From positions 682,001 to 746,000 of the forward strand of contig NZ_JAESWB010000168.1 in assembly GCF_016765675.1 (NCBI RefSeq): 64,000 nucleotides of DNA. The letters are read 5' to 3'. Of the stretch, positions 36,575 to 45,260 are shown piece after piece. Source of the stretch: Neobacillus paridis (GTDB taxonomy: Bacteria; Bacillota; Bacilli; Bacillales; Cytobacillaceae). How positions within the stretch are numbered: position 1 is the stretch's first letter; each line of letters starts with the position of its first letter. The notes under the pieces were generated by a model. The model was not told the DNA's origin and did no database searches. It saw only the letters and a list, made by a program, of their open reading frames with translations. A program made the position numbers and the translations under genes.

Positions 36575-37090
36575 ATGAATATTGGAAGTGAATACTTAAA
36601 AATTGTTATTGCAAGATTAAAGAGCGTAAAAAGCCTGGGAGATAAAACGATCAGCCAATTATCAGAGGAGGACATCCACTGGCAATATAATCCGGAATCG
36701 AACAGTGTTGCCATCATCGTCAAGCATCTTAGCGGCAACATGATCTCAAGATGGACCGACTTTTTAACAACGGATGGAGAAAAGGAAAACCGCAATCGTG
36801 ATGATAAATTCGTAGATAATATTACTCCCATGTCAGAGCTGATGGCCATTTGGGAAAAGGGCTGGCAAACATTGCTACAAACCTTAACCAGTTTAACAGA
36901 AGAGGATCTACTAAAAAATGTATACATCCGCGGGGAACGACACTCAGTTCTTGACGCCATTGAGCGACAGGTCACCCACTATGCCTCTCATGTTGGCCAG
37001 ATTGTGTATATTGGCAAAATGCTAAAAAATGATCAATGGGAGAGCCTCAGCATTCCGAGGGGACAGTCCGAAAAGTGGTTTTCAGCCTGA
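36575..37090 (+). CDS. DUF1572/DinB-like protein
   Basis: 171-residue four-helix-bundle protein of the DinB/YfiT-like superfamily. Typical metal-ligand positions are in VKHLSGN and THYASHVGQI. Some superfamily members are thiol-dependent transferases; this subgroup has no assigned role. ATG 36575 lies behind GAGGGGG. A palindromic operator precedes it. Confidence 0.75.
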   Translation: MNIGSEYLKIVIARLKSVKSLGDKTISQLSEEDIHWQYNPESNSVAIIVKHLSGNMISRWTDFLTTDGEKENRNRDDKFVDNITPMSELMAIWEKGWQTLLQTLTSLTEEDLLKNVYIRGERHSVLDAIERQVTHYASHVGQIVYIGKMLKNDQWESLSIPRGQSEKWFSA

Positions 37091-37171
37091 AAATTAAAAA
37101 TAGAAAAACCCACGAATGTTGATGTTACGGGCATTATAGATTGCGAATTAAGGATGTTAAGGAGAAAACTT

Positions 37172-37483
37172 ATGAGAAAGTATTTTGTTATTGCTTTATG
37201 TGCGATAGTTATCATTGGTGTTATTTTCGTAGTGATTGATAAAAACAAGGAAGAAAATAATGCAAGCCATTTTGCGTTCACTACTCAACAAAAAACAGCT
37301 ATTAAAAAGGCGAAAATGTCAGGCGGGGATTTATCTGACGCGGAGGTTGACACTTTTACTATTGGTCAAGGAAAACTACTACTGGATCAATATTTAAAAA
37401 AACATGACCCATTATTTTTTCGATTCCATCTAAAGCAATCAACTCTGGATAAAACGATAAAGGAGATTCGTCTTGAAAATTAA
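37172..37483 (+). CDS. Small protein with N-terminal membrane anchor, unknown
   Basis: 103 residues: MRKYFVIALCAIVIIGVIF forms a membrane helix or uncleaved signal, followed by a charged soluble part. ATG 37172 has TAAGGAG upstream. No family recognised. Confidence 0.6.
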   Translation: MRKYFVIALCAIVIIGVIFVVIDKNKEENNASHFAFTTQQKTAIKKAKMSGGDLSDAEVDTFTIGQGKLLLDQYLKKHDPLFFRFHLKQSTLDKTIKEIRLEN

Positions 37484-37608
37484 AAAAAGATTCCGGTGCG
37501 CAAAGTGCTCAAAGTAATTGATCGTTTGCGCACCGCCTTACCACTTAGGCATTTGTATTTTTGGAAGTAGTTTGTGAGATTCATAGTTCAAAAAGAGGAG
37601 GACTAATT

Positions 37609-37680
37609 ATGCTTAAGAAAATAAAAAAAAATTTATCTTTAATAGGAGCGATATGTTTACTCATTATCACAATAGCTTAA
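37609..37680 (+). CDS. 23-aa hydrophobic peptide cut by the IS remnant
   Basis: MLKKIKKNLSLIGAIC followed by LLIITIA and a stop, behind AGGAGG. It has a signal-peptide-like layout. It ends just where sequence leading into the IS1182-type remnant begins, so it may be the start of a longer secreted protein that was truncated. Short peptides of this kind could also be genuine. Confidence 0.4.
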   Translation: MLKKIKKNLSLIGAICLLIITIA

Positions 37681-37761
37681 AATTATTCTTTACGGCTACA
37701 CACAAGAGGTCTATTCCTGTCGCGGCATTGAAAAATTGACAAAAGAAAATATTCCAACCAT

Positions 37762-38304
37762 GTGGCTAGCTGCCATGCAACAGCTGGAGATGAAAAAGAG
37801 CCACGATTTGAGTTTCTTATTCCTTATGGCAGCTATTTACAAGAACAAACACGCAAGTATAAAAAGGACATCAAAAATGCGAAGAACTGGACCTATATCG
37901 AAGCGGATGACTGTTTTATTTGTCCGAACGGAAGGAAAGTGACGTTTGAAAAAAATCAAAACAAAAAGAATCCGTCTGGCTATGAGCAGAGCTTCAAAAT
38001 ATATGAAGGTGAAGATTGTACAGATTGCCCACTAAAGCCCCAATGCACAAAGGCAAAAGGGAATCGCCCAGTTCACTGGAACACAATTTTTGAAGAAATG
38101 AAAGCAAAGGCCAAAGGAGCCCTTGAATGTGATAAGAAGGCCGCTATCTACGCTCGACGAAAAATTGAGGTAGAAAGTGCGTTCGGTCACATCAAGAGCA
38201 ATCAGTCGTTCCGCAGATTTTCGTTGCGGAGACTCGATAAAGTTCATGTCGAGTTTGGAATAGTGGCTTTGGCCCACAACATACTGAAAGTAGCGGGCAA
38301 TTAG
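37762..38304 (+). pseudogene. IS1182-family transposase, C-terminal fragment
   Basis: The visible 180 residues hold a cysteine motif (CTDCPLKPQC) and the transposase end RKIEVESAFGHIKSNQSF followed by RRFSLRRLDKVHVEFG, with the catalytic glutamate in VESAFG. The N-terminal half of the usual 450-550 residues is missing. It is followed by a hairpin and the right terminal repeat. Confidence 0.8.
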
Positions 38305-38341
38305 CCAGCTATTTTCAGAGAAAAATAGAAAAAATACAAAG

Positions 38342-38378
38342 GCAAGAGGAGAAAAACGAAAAGTTTTTCTCCTCTTGC
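38342..38378. terminator. Terminator inside the IS remnant
   Basis: GCAAGAGGAGAAAAA pairs perfectly with TTTTTCTCCTCTTGC around a short loop, after the transposase fragment. Confidence 0.75.
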
Positions 38379-38421
38379 TTCATTTTAGGGACTTATCAGA
38401 CAGCCCCTTGTTTTTTTGTGT

Positions 38422-39192
38422 TTACGAATATCGCTGGATCACTGTTTGCAGTTTTTGCTGTAAGTATGGAATATCCGAGGCGGTGACGGATAACCTTAGA
38501 TTCGTTTCATCCGTCCCCAAGGCTTCCGAGAACAAACTTGCCAATCCGCGCGCACGGCGATCCACCTGGAGCAACAGATCAAGTCCACCGTACCCCGATG
38601 GCAGGAACACGACCTCCAGTTCATCCAATCTGCCGCGGAATGGACCAGAAACCGGCACAAACTCAAATTCCTGAACAAACGGCAAGCGGCTGCGCAATCT
38701 TCTTGGTGCTTCCTCACAGTCAGCCTCTCGGATTTTAAAGCCAAGGTTATCGATGGCATTAAAGACGGCCGCCATTAACCGGTTCGGAATAATCTTCAGA
38801 TAGTCTTTATCACTTGGGTCCACAGCGCCTTTTATATCCAGACCGGTGGTGACCCAAATCTTAGACCTGCCGATCGACAGGGGAGTGTCATAAGGGAGTT
38901 GAAAAGAAAAAGGAATCTCTTTTCTTTCATTTGCTGCAATGTTGAATGGCGCCGTTACTCTAAAGCGGTCGATGGTGGCTGTAACGTTATATTTTCGGTC
39001 ATCGGATTCTCTTAAATAATTGGTTTTTAGGGACAGGTAAATTTCATCAATCTGCTGGTTCACCTTTCCTCCTCTAATTTCCACAATACCCTTGACAGTC
39101 TCGCCGGGCATGTACGTGTCTTTTTCAAGCTTTGTATCCACGGTTGCCGATCCGATGCCTACACTGGCAAAAACTTTATTAAAAAACGACAT
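38422..39192 (-). CDS. spo0M: Sporulation-control protein Spo0M
   Basis: 256-residue arrestin-like beta-sandwich protein. The start MSFFNKVFASVGIGSATVDT matches the family, and GETVKGIVEIRGG and IPFSFQLPYDTPLSIGRSK are typical. In B. subtilis loss or excess of Spo0M disturbs early sporulation. Start ATG 39192 follows AAGGGGG; an upstream frame extension to 39228 is unlikely. A possible sigma-H promoter lies upstream. Its presence indicates a spore-forming lineage. Confidence 0.92.
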   Translation of the reverse strand: MSFFNKVFASVGIGSATVDTKLEKDTYMPGETVKGIVEIRGGKVNQQIDEIYLSLKTNYLRESDDRKYNVTATIDRFRVTAPFNIAANERKEIPFSFQLPYDTPLSIGRSKIWVTTGLDIKGAVDPSDKDYLKIIPNRLMAAVFNAIDNLGFKIREADCEEAPRRLRSRLPFVQEFEFVPVSGPFRGRLDELEVVFLPSGYGGLDLLLQVDRRARGLASLFSEALGTDETNLRLSVTASDIPYLQQKLQTVIQRYS

Positions 39193-39234
39193 GGCTACTC
39201 CCCCTTTTTTAGCTAATAGTGGAAGCATAAATTT

Positions 39235-39257
39235 TTTCCAAATTTTATGCTTTCCTA
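39235..39257 (-). promoter_or_regulatory. Candidate sigma-H promoter of spo0M
   Basis: On the minus strand TAGGAAAG is followed about a dozen bases later by TTTGGAAAA, near the AGGAWW/GAAT pattern. B. subtilis spo0M is sigma-H dependent, which fits. The match is loose. Confidence 0.3.
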
Positions 39258-39475
39258 TGTTGCATCAATTCCAACTACGCCTGATGAACCGTCCTTATGG
39301 ACTCGCCAGTCGGCCAGTTTTCATTTAATGACTTCGACGTAATATACGTTGAAATGAATGATTGGTTTCGTTTTTTTGAATTTTTTTCAATTAAATCCGA
39401 TGTTGAAAAAGATACCATTTAAATGGAAATACTATAGATTAAAACTGGTAAGAATGAATCAAGAGGCCACGGAAA

Positions 39476-39721
39476 GCTGCCGAACATGTTGAGGAAACTG
39501 AAAAGGAGGCAGATGTTCCTCAGAAGGATGATTAGAAAAATGAAGTCGCCAAGCTAGCACGGATGTTAGGCGTCGTGTTGAATTATTTGACAGACAATGA
39601 ATTGGAAGAGATCAACATTGAATTCCTGTTGGATGAGACGGAAGGTCTTCGAGACTGGAGGGAGCAATACCAGGAGAGCACAAAAAACAGCTGGAGGAAC
39701 GAAGTCAACTACCCCCACTGA
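39476..39721 (+). pseudogene. Decayed ORF interrupted by a stop and by the IS200/IS605-type element
   Basis: One frame reads AAEHVEETEKEADVPQKDD, a TAG at 39533, then KNEVAKLARMLGVVLNYL and ELEEINIEFLLDE up to the right end of the IS element. The codon pattern looks coding, but the frame is broken. Family not recognised. The 39258-39475 stretch before it shows no gene. Confidence 0.45.
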
Positions 39722-40060
39722 GGTGAATCTTTTCAGTGGGGGCTTGAGTTTGAACTCTAGGTCTTCTCGTCTATTGCTAGACTGTTTGACGCTCTAGAAT
39801 TCATGCCACCTTACAGGCGACACCCCAAGTATGTTTTTGGTTGGTACTGGCGACGTACGATCGTTTTCCCACTTGCACCCTCCCTACCATGAGTGAAGGT
39901 TCTCCGAATGGATACGGTGAAGTCATAGCCTTACGAACTATGTACTACAAGCTCCGGCACAAAAGTGACGAATACACATGGATGGTTGACACACCCACTA
40001 AGCTATGCGCTAGGCAACAGCCTTACGTTTTTGTACTGCCAATAAGAATGGCGTTTTCAC
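39704..40060 (-). ncRNA. Probable reRNA/omega-RNA of TnpB
   Basis: About 300 non-coding bases separate the tnpB stop from the right end, the usual place for the TnpB guide RNA, which overlaps the 3' end of tnpB and ends at the right border. The stretch is predicted to be highly structured and ends with the CCCCCACTGA/TCAGTGGGGG hairpin and GTTGAC. The guide would be read from the flank next to 39704. Confidence 0.5.
39712..39742. repeat. Right-end hairpin of the IS element
   Basis: CCCCCACTGA (39712-39721) pairs with TCAGTGGGGG (39733-39742). Subterminal hairpins of this kind are recognised in IS200/IS605 ends. Confidence 0.8.
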
Positions 40061-41353
40061 TCTGAAATTTTCATCAAATTCTACAACCTCTGATTTCCGT
40101 AGCGTATTCAATGCGCCGTTGATGTCGGCATGAATACAACGCCCTGCTTGACTTTGATACAAACCACGTGTTACTCGTTTACCACTGAAGTGGTGGGGAG
40201 TTTGATCGTCTTTTGACCAAACAGGGATATTGTCTCTATCCAGGAAACTAGCTTTGGAGGTATAGCTTTCTTCTTGTCTTTTGAAAAGAATGCCTTTTTT
40301 TAAGCATTTATTTTCAATGGCAGATAGGAGTTTCTGAAATGGAATTGGGACAAACTGTTGATTATTCTTTTTTCCCATGCCGCCTTCTTGTTTCCAACCA
40401 GCGTTATAACCTATCACAATCGTATCAATGTTAAATTCCTTCACTTTTTTGAACAATAAGCCGACAGCTTGTGAGAAATATCCGTTCATTTGAGCTTCGC
40501 GATTGTTCCAAAGTTCTGCTATTTTATTGGTTACAATCCGTTTAGAAAGGCCGTTTTCCATGTTTTTCTGTTGGAGATGGCTGATGGCTTTATGAAAGTA
40601 TCGGTTGATCGATTTGAGTTTTTTGCCGTCAATTAAGAAGGTATCGCCTTGATTCGTTGCACAACTCAATAATCGGTCTACACCTAAATCACAACCCAAA
40701 GCGTTCATCGTGGTCGTAGGTTGTTTTTTCATTTGAGCCACATACACTTCATACGTGTAATGCACCTCAAAGAACCGACCTTTTTGCTTAGGTTTGATTT
40801 CAATATAGGAGATTTTCCGGTTTAATAAGTTCTTCGGCATTCGAATTTTGATTGAACCAAAACGCTTTCTGAATTCCACGTTCATGGGAATCGTCCAAAA
40901 TCCATCTTGATCTACTTTCGGAACTTGATAGATTTCAATCATCCGTTTTTTAGTGGAGCCAGAATACTTCGGAAACTTGGGACGACCCGTGAATGTTTCA
41001 GGAGTTTTCTTCCATTGTTCCAGTGCTTTAAAAAAGCTCGTTGCTTCCGAAAATAGCGTTCTACGAATCGCTTGAACGGAGTTGGATTGAAGGCCCCAAT
41101 AGTTCACATCCGCTTGCATGGCAGCGTCCACTTCCTTCACCGTCGCCATCCTATTGTTGTGTAAGTAACATTGTTTTATGGTATATAATCCAACATTCCG
41201 CAGTGCTTTTGAACTATGAGTCATGCGTTGAAGTAGACGATATTCTTTTGCTGTGAGACTAGCTCGTCCAATATTTTGTTTTTGAGTGAACCGTTGAATG
41301 TTTTCGGTTTTCTTTTGTTTACGCAATACTTTAACTGCCTTTTTCCTGGTCAT
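40010..41353 (-). CDS. tnpB: TnpB-type RNA-guided nuclease (OrfB family)
   Basis: 447 residues from ATG 41353 (MTRKKAVKVLRKQKK) with GAAAGGTGG upstream; an in-frame GTG at 41461 is unlikely. The RuvC I aspartate is in GCDLGVDRL and the RuvC III aspartate in CIHADINGALN. The segment IDTIVIGYNAGWKQEG has glycine where the usual RuvC II glutamate (IVIExL) lies; a conserved EESYTSKAS further on could supply the acid. The CxxC zinc-finger pair usual near the end is absent (only one cysteine, in GRCIHAD). It belongs by eye to a TnpB subgroup with a rearranged active site. Confidence 0.85.
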   Translation of the reverse strand: MTRKKAVKVLRKQKKTENIQRFTQKQNIGRASLTAKEYRLLQRMTHSSKALRNVGLYTIKQCYLHNNRMATVKEVDAAMQADVNYWGLQSNSVQAIRRTLFSEATSFFKALEQWKKTPETFTGRPKFPKYSGSTKKRMIEIYQVPKVDQDGFWTIPMNVEFRKRFGSIKIRMPKNLLNRKISYIEIKPKQKGRFFEVHYTYEVYVAQMKKQPTTTMNALGCDLGVDRLLSCATNQGDTFLIDGKKLKSINRYFHKAISHLQQKNMENGLSKRIVTNKIAELWNNREAQMNGYFSQAVGLLFKKVKEFNIDTIVIGYNAGWKQEGGMGKKNNQQFVPIPFQKLLSAIENKCLKKGILFKRQEESYTSKASFLDRDNIPVWSKDDQTPHHFSGKRVTRGLYQSQAGRCIHADINGALNTLRKSEVVEFDENFRVKTPFLLAVQKRKAVA

Positions 41354-41686
41354 GTTGTTCACCACCTTTCTAGAGAGAGTTAACACTGAATGATGATTAC
41401 TATCTAATTTTGTAATGATATCCATACACTTTCCATCTATGTCTAATTGTATCACTTGCACAAAGAATAAGCAAACGTTTGTTCTCTAATATAGTAGGAT
41501 CATGATGCAAACCAAACAAAAGATTTCAGCCTATCGGCTGACGGAAATTCATCTCCACCTGAATGGTTGGGCTTCGCCCGTAATACAAATCAGATGGAGT
41601 CTTCTTGCCGAAAAGGATAAATTTATATTTTTCTCTAATTTGGAAAATAATAACATAGGAAATGAATAAATAAATTGGGTGATAAA

Positions 41687-42145
41687 TTGAAAAAACTAAT
41701 TCAGCTTGTTTTTCTGTCTTTATCTTTACTCGTAACTAACTCTTTTGCTCAGGCCACATCTGTACCATATGTACCGATATCCGGATCAGATGCGAAGTAT
41801 ATGACTTCCGAAGATATTCTTTTGGCATTAATCGAGCCAAAGATAGAAAAAATTGTTCAGGACCAATATAAGAGGAAATTTTCCAAAGTGAAGCCATTGA
41901 AGGTAATGGAAGCAGGAATGGTTTATCATCCGTTGGCAGACCAAAGCAATGGAGAAGGGGGCATTTGGTTTCAAATAGACGTGTTGATCCTTGTTGGTGA
42001 TATAAAGAAACAACCCAAAATCGACAGAGCCGTCTTAAAAATTGATGCTCCATACATTGTGGGAGAGGACAGTCAATTTGCCAGTGATAAAATTAAGGGA
42101 ATCACAGTGGAATTGGTCGAATATAAGAAAGGCTGGACCCCTTAA
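41687..42145 (+). CDS. Secreted DUF3888-type protein
   Basis: 152 residues: a signal peptide (KKLIQLVFLSLSLLV, cleavage probably after SFAQA) and an exported domain containing EDILLALIEPKIEKIVQDQY. It resembles DUF3888 proteins found in Bacillus; function unknown. The start is taken as TTG 41687 behind GGGTGAT; TTG 41675 is an alternative. The 41354-41686 gap upstream holds the left end of the IS element. Confidence 0.65.
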   Translation: MKKLIQLVFLSLSLLVTNSFAQATSVPYVPISGSDAKYMTSEDILLALIEPKIEKIVQDQYKRKFSKVKPLKVMEAGMVYHPLADQSNGEGGIWFQIDVLILVGDIKKQPKIDRAVLKIDAPYIVGEDSQFASDKIKGITVELVEYKKGWTP

Positions 42146-42163
42146 AGGGGCCGTCTATTGCAG

Positions 42164-42200
42164 GACCGAACATAGTACGTGCATGTTCGGTCTTTTTTTT
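42164..42200 (+). terminator. Intrinsic terminator
   Basis: GACCGAACAT (42164-42173) pairs with ATGTTCGGTC (42183-42192), followed by eight T. Confidence 0.9.
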
Positions 42201-42285
42201 CATGGATTGTTATAAAAATAGGTTTGAAAATGATATATAATTGTTTTAACAATAGATTAATCCTACTCATAAGGGAGGAGTATAT

Positions 42286-43806
42286 TTGTCTAGTCAAACG
42301 TTTTTAGAAAAGCAAAAAGTGAAGTTGGAAAAACAGCTTACGATCCTGTGGTCACAAGTCAATTACTGTGAAGATATAGAATCTTCCTCAGAAGCGTTGG
42401 AAGATTATTTGATAAAAATGAAAGCGGTTTATACGGAATATACAGGGAATGATCATTACATAACGCTGATGGCGGAAAAAACAAAACAACATATTGATGA
42501 ACAGTTGAACTTGTTTTTGGATGGCTTAAATAAAATGATTCAACTAAGAGAAAAATATGGTGAAATAAATTCTACTGTTCTTGAATTGAATAAAGAAAAT
42601 GAAGAAGTAGACAAAAATATGGAACAAACCCTTAAATTACTGCGAGAAGTGTCTGCACAAACGAATATTCTAGCCATAAATGCTAATATTGAGGCGTACC
42701 GCCTGGGCCCAAAAGGAGATGTTTTTAAAATTATTGCAACGGAAGTAAGAAAACTATCAGATATCACTAGTAATGCTTCCGTGAATATGACCAACACCAC
42801 AAGCAAATTAACAAAGCAAACCTCTGAAATGACACAAATCTTAAATGAGAACAATCAAACTTTATTTCAAGTGGTACAGGAATTAGAAAAAGGAAAAGAA
42901 AGCTTTATTTCTATGTATACAGATAGTGAAAACATTGTCACGGAGTCTATGGTTTTGGATGACACGCTAAAAACTATTTATGATCTAATTCAAAAGGTTT
43001 ATACCATGGTGGAGTATAACAAAATGAGTTATGGCAATGTGAAAAGAATCCTTCTGCAACAAGTAGAGTTAACGAAGGAAATGATAGACGATATCAATCA
43101 AGAATTAGGGGTTTCAGCAAACTTTACGAGTTATAAAGGTGCAATCGATTTGTACCAGGAATTCTATAAAAATTTTAAAAATGAAAACTTGGAACATTGC
43201 CTGACCATTATTCACCATGCCCTTGATAATGGTGAAGATGCTGAATTTATTACAACGCAAATATTGGAACGAACCGTTGAATCAATAGGAAGGGAACAAA
43301 TTGATCGACTTGTTCCTTTAAGTGAGATTTATGTGAACGGGAGAATTATCGAAGCTTGTTTAGATGTGTTACTTCCTTTATTAGAGAAAGACCAGAAGGG
43401 AAAAAAATTAGGAAAAATTATTATCGGGAATGCTTTCGGAGATTATCATGCACTAGGAAGACAAATTATCTCAACGTTTTTAAGGATGGCTGGATTCGAT
43501 GTAGTCGATTTGGGACTGTCAGTATCGAATGAAACATTCGTTGAAGTTGTAAGAAAAGAAAAAGCAAACTTAATCTGTGTTTCGGCATTAATCCTGCATA
43601 CCGCAGAGGAAGTCATACATTTAAGAGAACTTCTCGATAAAAAAGGATTAAGACATGTCAAAATACTGGTCGGGGGTGCACCTTTTAACTTTGATCCTCG
43701 TCTCGTTCAACGTGTAAAGGCAGATGCCATGGCTCAAAACGGGATTGAAGCGATTAAAACAGCAAAAGAATTGCTAGGTTTACTACATAAGAGGGTGGTT
43801 AAATAA
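42286..43806 (+). CDS. Soluble chemoreceptor-like signalling domain fused to a corrinoid (B12)-binding domain
   Basis: 506 residues without membrane helices. Residues about 60-230 are coiled coil containing the chemoreceptor signalling tip (SAQTNILAINANIEAYRLGP, then FKIIATEVRKLSD). Residues about 295-375 match the helical cap of corrinoid methyltransferase proteins, and residues 380-500 are a Rossmann-type B12 domain with GDYHALGRQI (D386, H388, G391), the D-x-H-x-x-G motif whose histidine ligates cobalt. The fusion suggests a cytosolic sensor whose corrinoid state or methylation feeds a signalling output, but a diverged coiled-coil role is possible. TTG 42286 lies behind GGGAGGAG. Stop and next start overlap by one base. 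Confidence 0.82.
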   Translation: MSSQTFLEKQKVKLEKQLTILWSQVNYCEDIESSSEALEDYLIKMKAVYTEYTGNDHYITLMAEKTKQHIDEQLNLFLDGLNKMIQLREKYGEINSTVLELNKENEEVDKNMEQTLKLLREVSAQTNILAINANIEAYRLGPKGDVFKIIATEVRKLSDITSNASVNMTNTTSKLTKQTSEMTQILNENNQTLFQVVQELEKGKESFISMYTDSENIVTESMVLDDTLKTIYDLIQKVYTMVEYNKMSYGNVKRILLQQVELTKEMIDDINQELGVSANFTSYKGAIDLYQEFYKNFKNENLEHCLTIIHHALDNGEDAEFITTQILERTVESIGREQIDRLVPLSEIYVNGRIIEACLDVLLPLLEKDQKGKKLGKIIIGNAFGDYHALGRQIISTFLRMAGFDVVDLGLSVSNETFVEVVRKEKANLICVSALILHTAEEVIHLRELLDKKGLRHVKILVGGAPFNFDPRLVQRVKADAMAQNGIEAIKTAKELLGLLHKRVVK

Positions 43807-44834
43807 TGAATTCAAAAGAGCGTTTAGTAAAAGCGGTAACGTTTCAGGCAGTAGACAGGGTTCCTGTTGTACCTGTTGCTTTAACACAAGGGGCGAAACT
43901 TTTGAACCTTGATTTACCGACCTATCAAAAAAATGGGGAATACATAGCGAATGGACAATTAAAATTACTGGAACTGCTAGAACCTGATGCGGTTTTTGGT
44001 ATGCCGCATGTGGTTGAGGATTTGACTCCTTGGGGGGTTCCGTTAACCTATCATCAAAACGGCTCGCCTACCGTTGGAAAAATGATTATCAGAAATGTTG
44101 AAGATATTCTAGACTTAAAGGTACCGGATCCTACTAATTCGATGGAAACGAAAGAAACACTAAAAGCGATTAGCATCTTAGCCAAAAAAGTGGGTCAACA
44201 TACAGCGGTCATTGGTGGACTAATTGCTCCTTTTAGTTTACCGAGTATGCTGATGGGAACCGGTGCGTTTATGAGGTTGCTCTTAGAGGAAGATAGAAAC
44301 GGAGATCAATATCTAAAGCTGTTATTGCATAAATGTAAACAATTTGTCATTTCATGGGCAAAAAAAATGGTGGAGGCTGGGGCAGACATTATTGTCATGG
44401 CAGATGGTATTGCGTCTCAGACGGTTATTAGCAGGAGATTATTCGAGAATCATGTACTCTCATTAGTCAAAGAAACCATTAAAGAAATCCCGGTGCCAGT
44501 GGTTTATGAAGCAGTTGGAAGTGCTCAAGGAATCATAGATTTAATTGCAATAACAGGTGCGGTTGTGACGATTCTTGATTATAATGATGATTTAAAGGAA
44601 TGCAAAAAGATAGCAAATGGTAAAATTGCTATTATGGGGAATTTTAATAATATCGAGATGCTCAATTGGAATGCAATCAAAACGCAATTAGAGGTAAAAA
44701 AAGCAATCAATAAAGCTGCCAATGGATATGGATATGTTGTTTCATCTCAAGGTCCCGAAATCCCTTACAATGTGCCATTTGAAGTGATTGAAACAATGGT
44801 TAACGCTACGAAAGAGTTTGGAAAATATAAATAG
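43806..44834 (+). CDS. MtaA/UroD-family protein lacking the usual zinc ligands
   Basis: 342 residues of the uroporphyrinogen-decarboxylase-like family that includes MtaA/CmuA corrinoid methyltransferases (start MNSKERLVKAVTFQAVDRVP). Catalytic members have an HxC motif (LHICG) and a later cysteine that bind zinc. Here the matching positions read VYEAVGSAQG and SSQGPEIPYNVPFE, so His and both Cys seem to be replaced. The substrate is unknown; it may bind the partner corrinoid protein without methyl transfer. It overlaps the upstream gene by one base, so the two products probably act together. Confidence 0.78.
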   Translation: MNSKERLVKAVTFQAVDRVPVVPVALTQGAKLLNLDLPTYQKNGEYIANGQLKLLELLEPDAVFGMPHVVEDLTPWGVPLTYHQNGSPTVGKMIIRNVEDILDLKVPDPTNSMETKETLKAISILAKKVGQHTAVIGGLIAPFSLPSMLMGTGAFMRLLLEEDRNGDQYLKLLLHKCKQFVISWAKKMVEAGADIIVMADGIASQTVISRRLFENHVLSLVKETIKEIPVPVVYEAVGSAQGIIDLIAITGAVVTILDYNDDLKECKKIANGKIAIMGNFNNIEMLNWNAIKTQLEVKKAINKAANGYGYVVSSQGPEIPYNVPFEVIETMVNATKEFGKYK

Positions 44835-44917
44835 CTTTTAAACATTGTTTTCACGGAGAAATAATTGTATGAATAGTCAACTTAAAAAGTGATTGTAAAA
44901 ATGATGTGTTTGGGGTA

Positions 44918-45005
44918 GGGGAGCATCATCGTTTAGATTATGCCGTGTTTTCACCTCACGTACTAGGGGGCAGGTACTAAGCATTTATTGTCTGGGATGC
45001 TCCTC
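44918..45005. ncRNA. Possible structured RNA or long terminator
   Basis: GGGGAGCATC (44918-44927) pairs over 10 bases (one G-U) with GATGCTCCTC (44996-45005). Inside are CGTG/CACG and GTAC/GTAC pairings. It lies in a 426-base gap (44835-45260) that otherwise shows no gene. It is unlike any RNA family I know. Confidence 0.35.
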
Positions 45006-45260
45006 TCGGTTGTTTTAATAATTTCATTTCATTCCTGTAAATTAGTTTAAGTGAAATCATTCACAATTAATAAAGCCATCTTCTATTTTCCTTGGACATC
45101 CATTATAATGCTATCAACAGTTACCTGACCGAGCATATTGGATAGGGCAGCAGAAGGATGTATACGTATCAAAGAGAGAAAATGCTTTACAAGAAATTAA
45201 TAGAAGAAAAGGAGTTGCTCTTTGAAGGGGTTGCTCAGCAATTACTAGGAGGAAAAAAGA

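Larger units (their letters stand above)
37681..38407 (+). mobile_element. 3' remnant of an IS1182-type insertion sequence
   Basis: Contains the C-terminal part of a transposase and ends in GGGACTTATCAGACAGCCCC (38388-38407), the style of an IS1182-family end. No matching left end or transposase start is present, so the element is truncated and presumably immobile. Confidence 0.65.
39704..41600 (-). mobile_element. IS200/IS605-type element carrying tnpB only
   Basis: A TnpB gene is flanked by a right-end hairpin (39712-39742) and a left-end region (about 41520-41600) with GATTTCAGCCTATCGGCTGA-like foldback sequence and GGGCTTCGCCC. There is no TnpA transposase, so movement would need TnpA in trans. 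The outer borders are estimates; the right border is taken at GTCAAC (39704-39709). Confidence 0.7.

Noticed and set aside
42146..42285. Cobalamin riboswitch before the B12-binding gene
   Set aside because: The gap is only 140 bases, mostly a terminator, and has no B12-box-like sequence.
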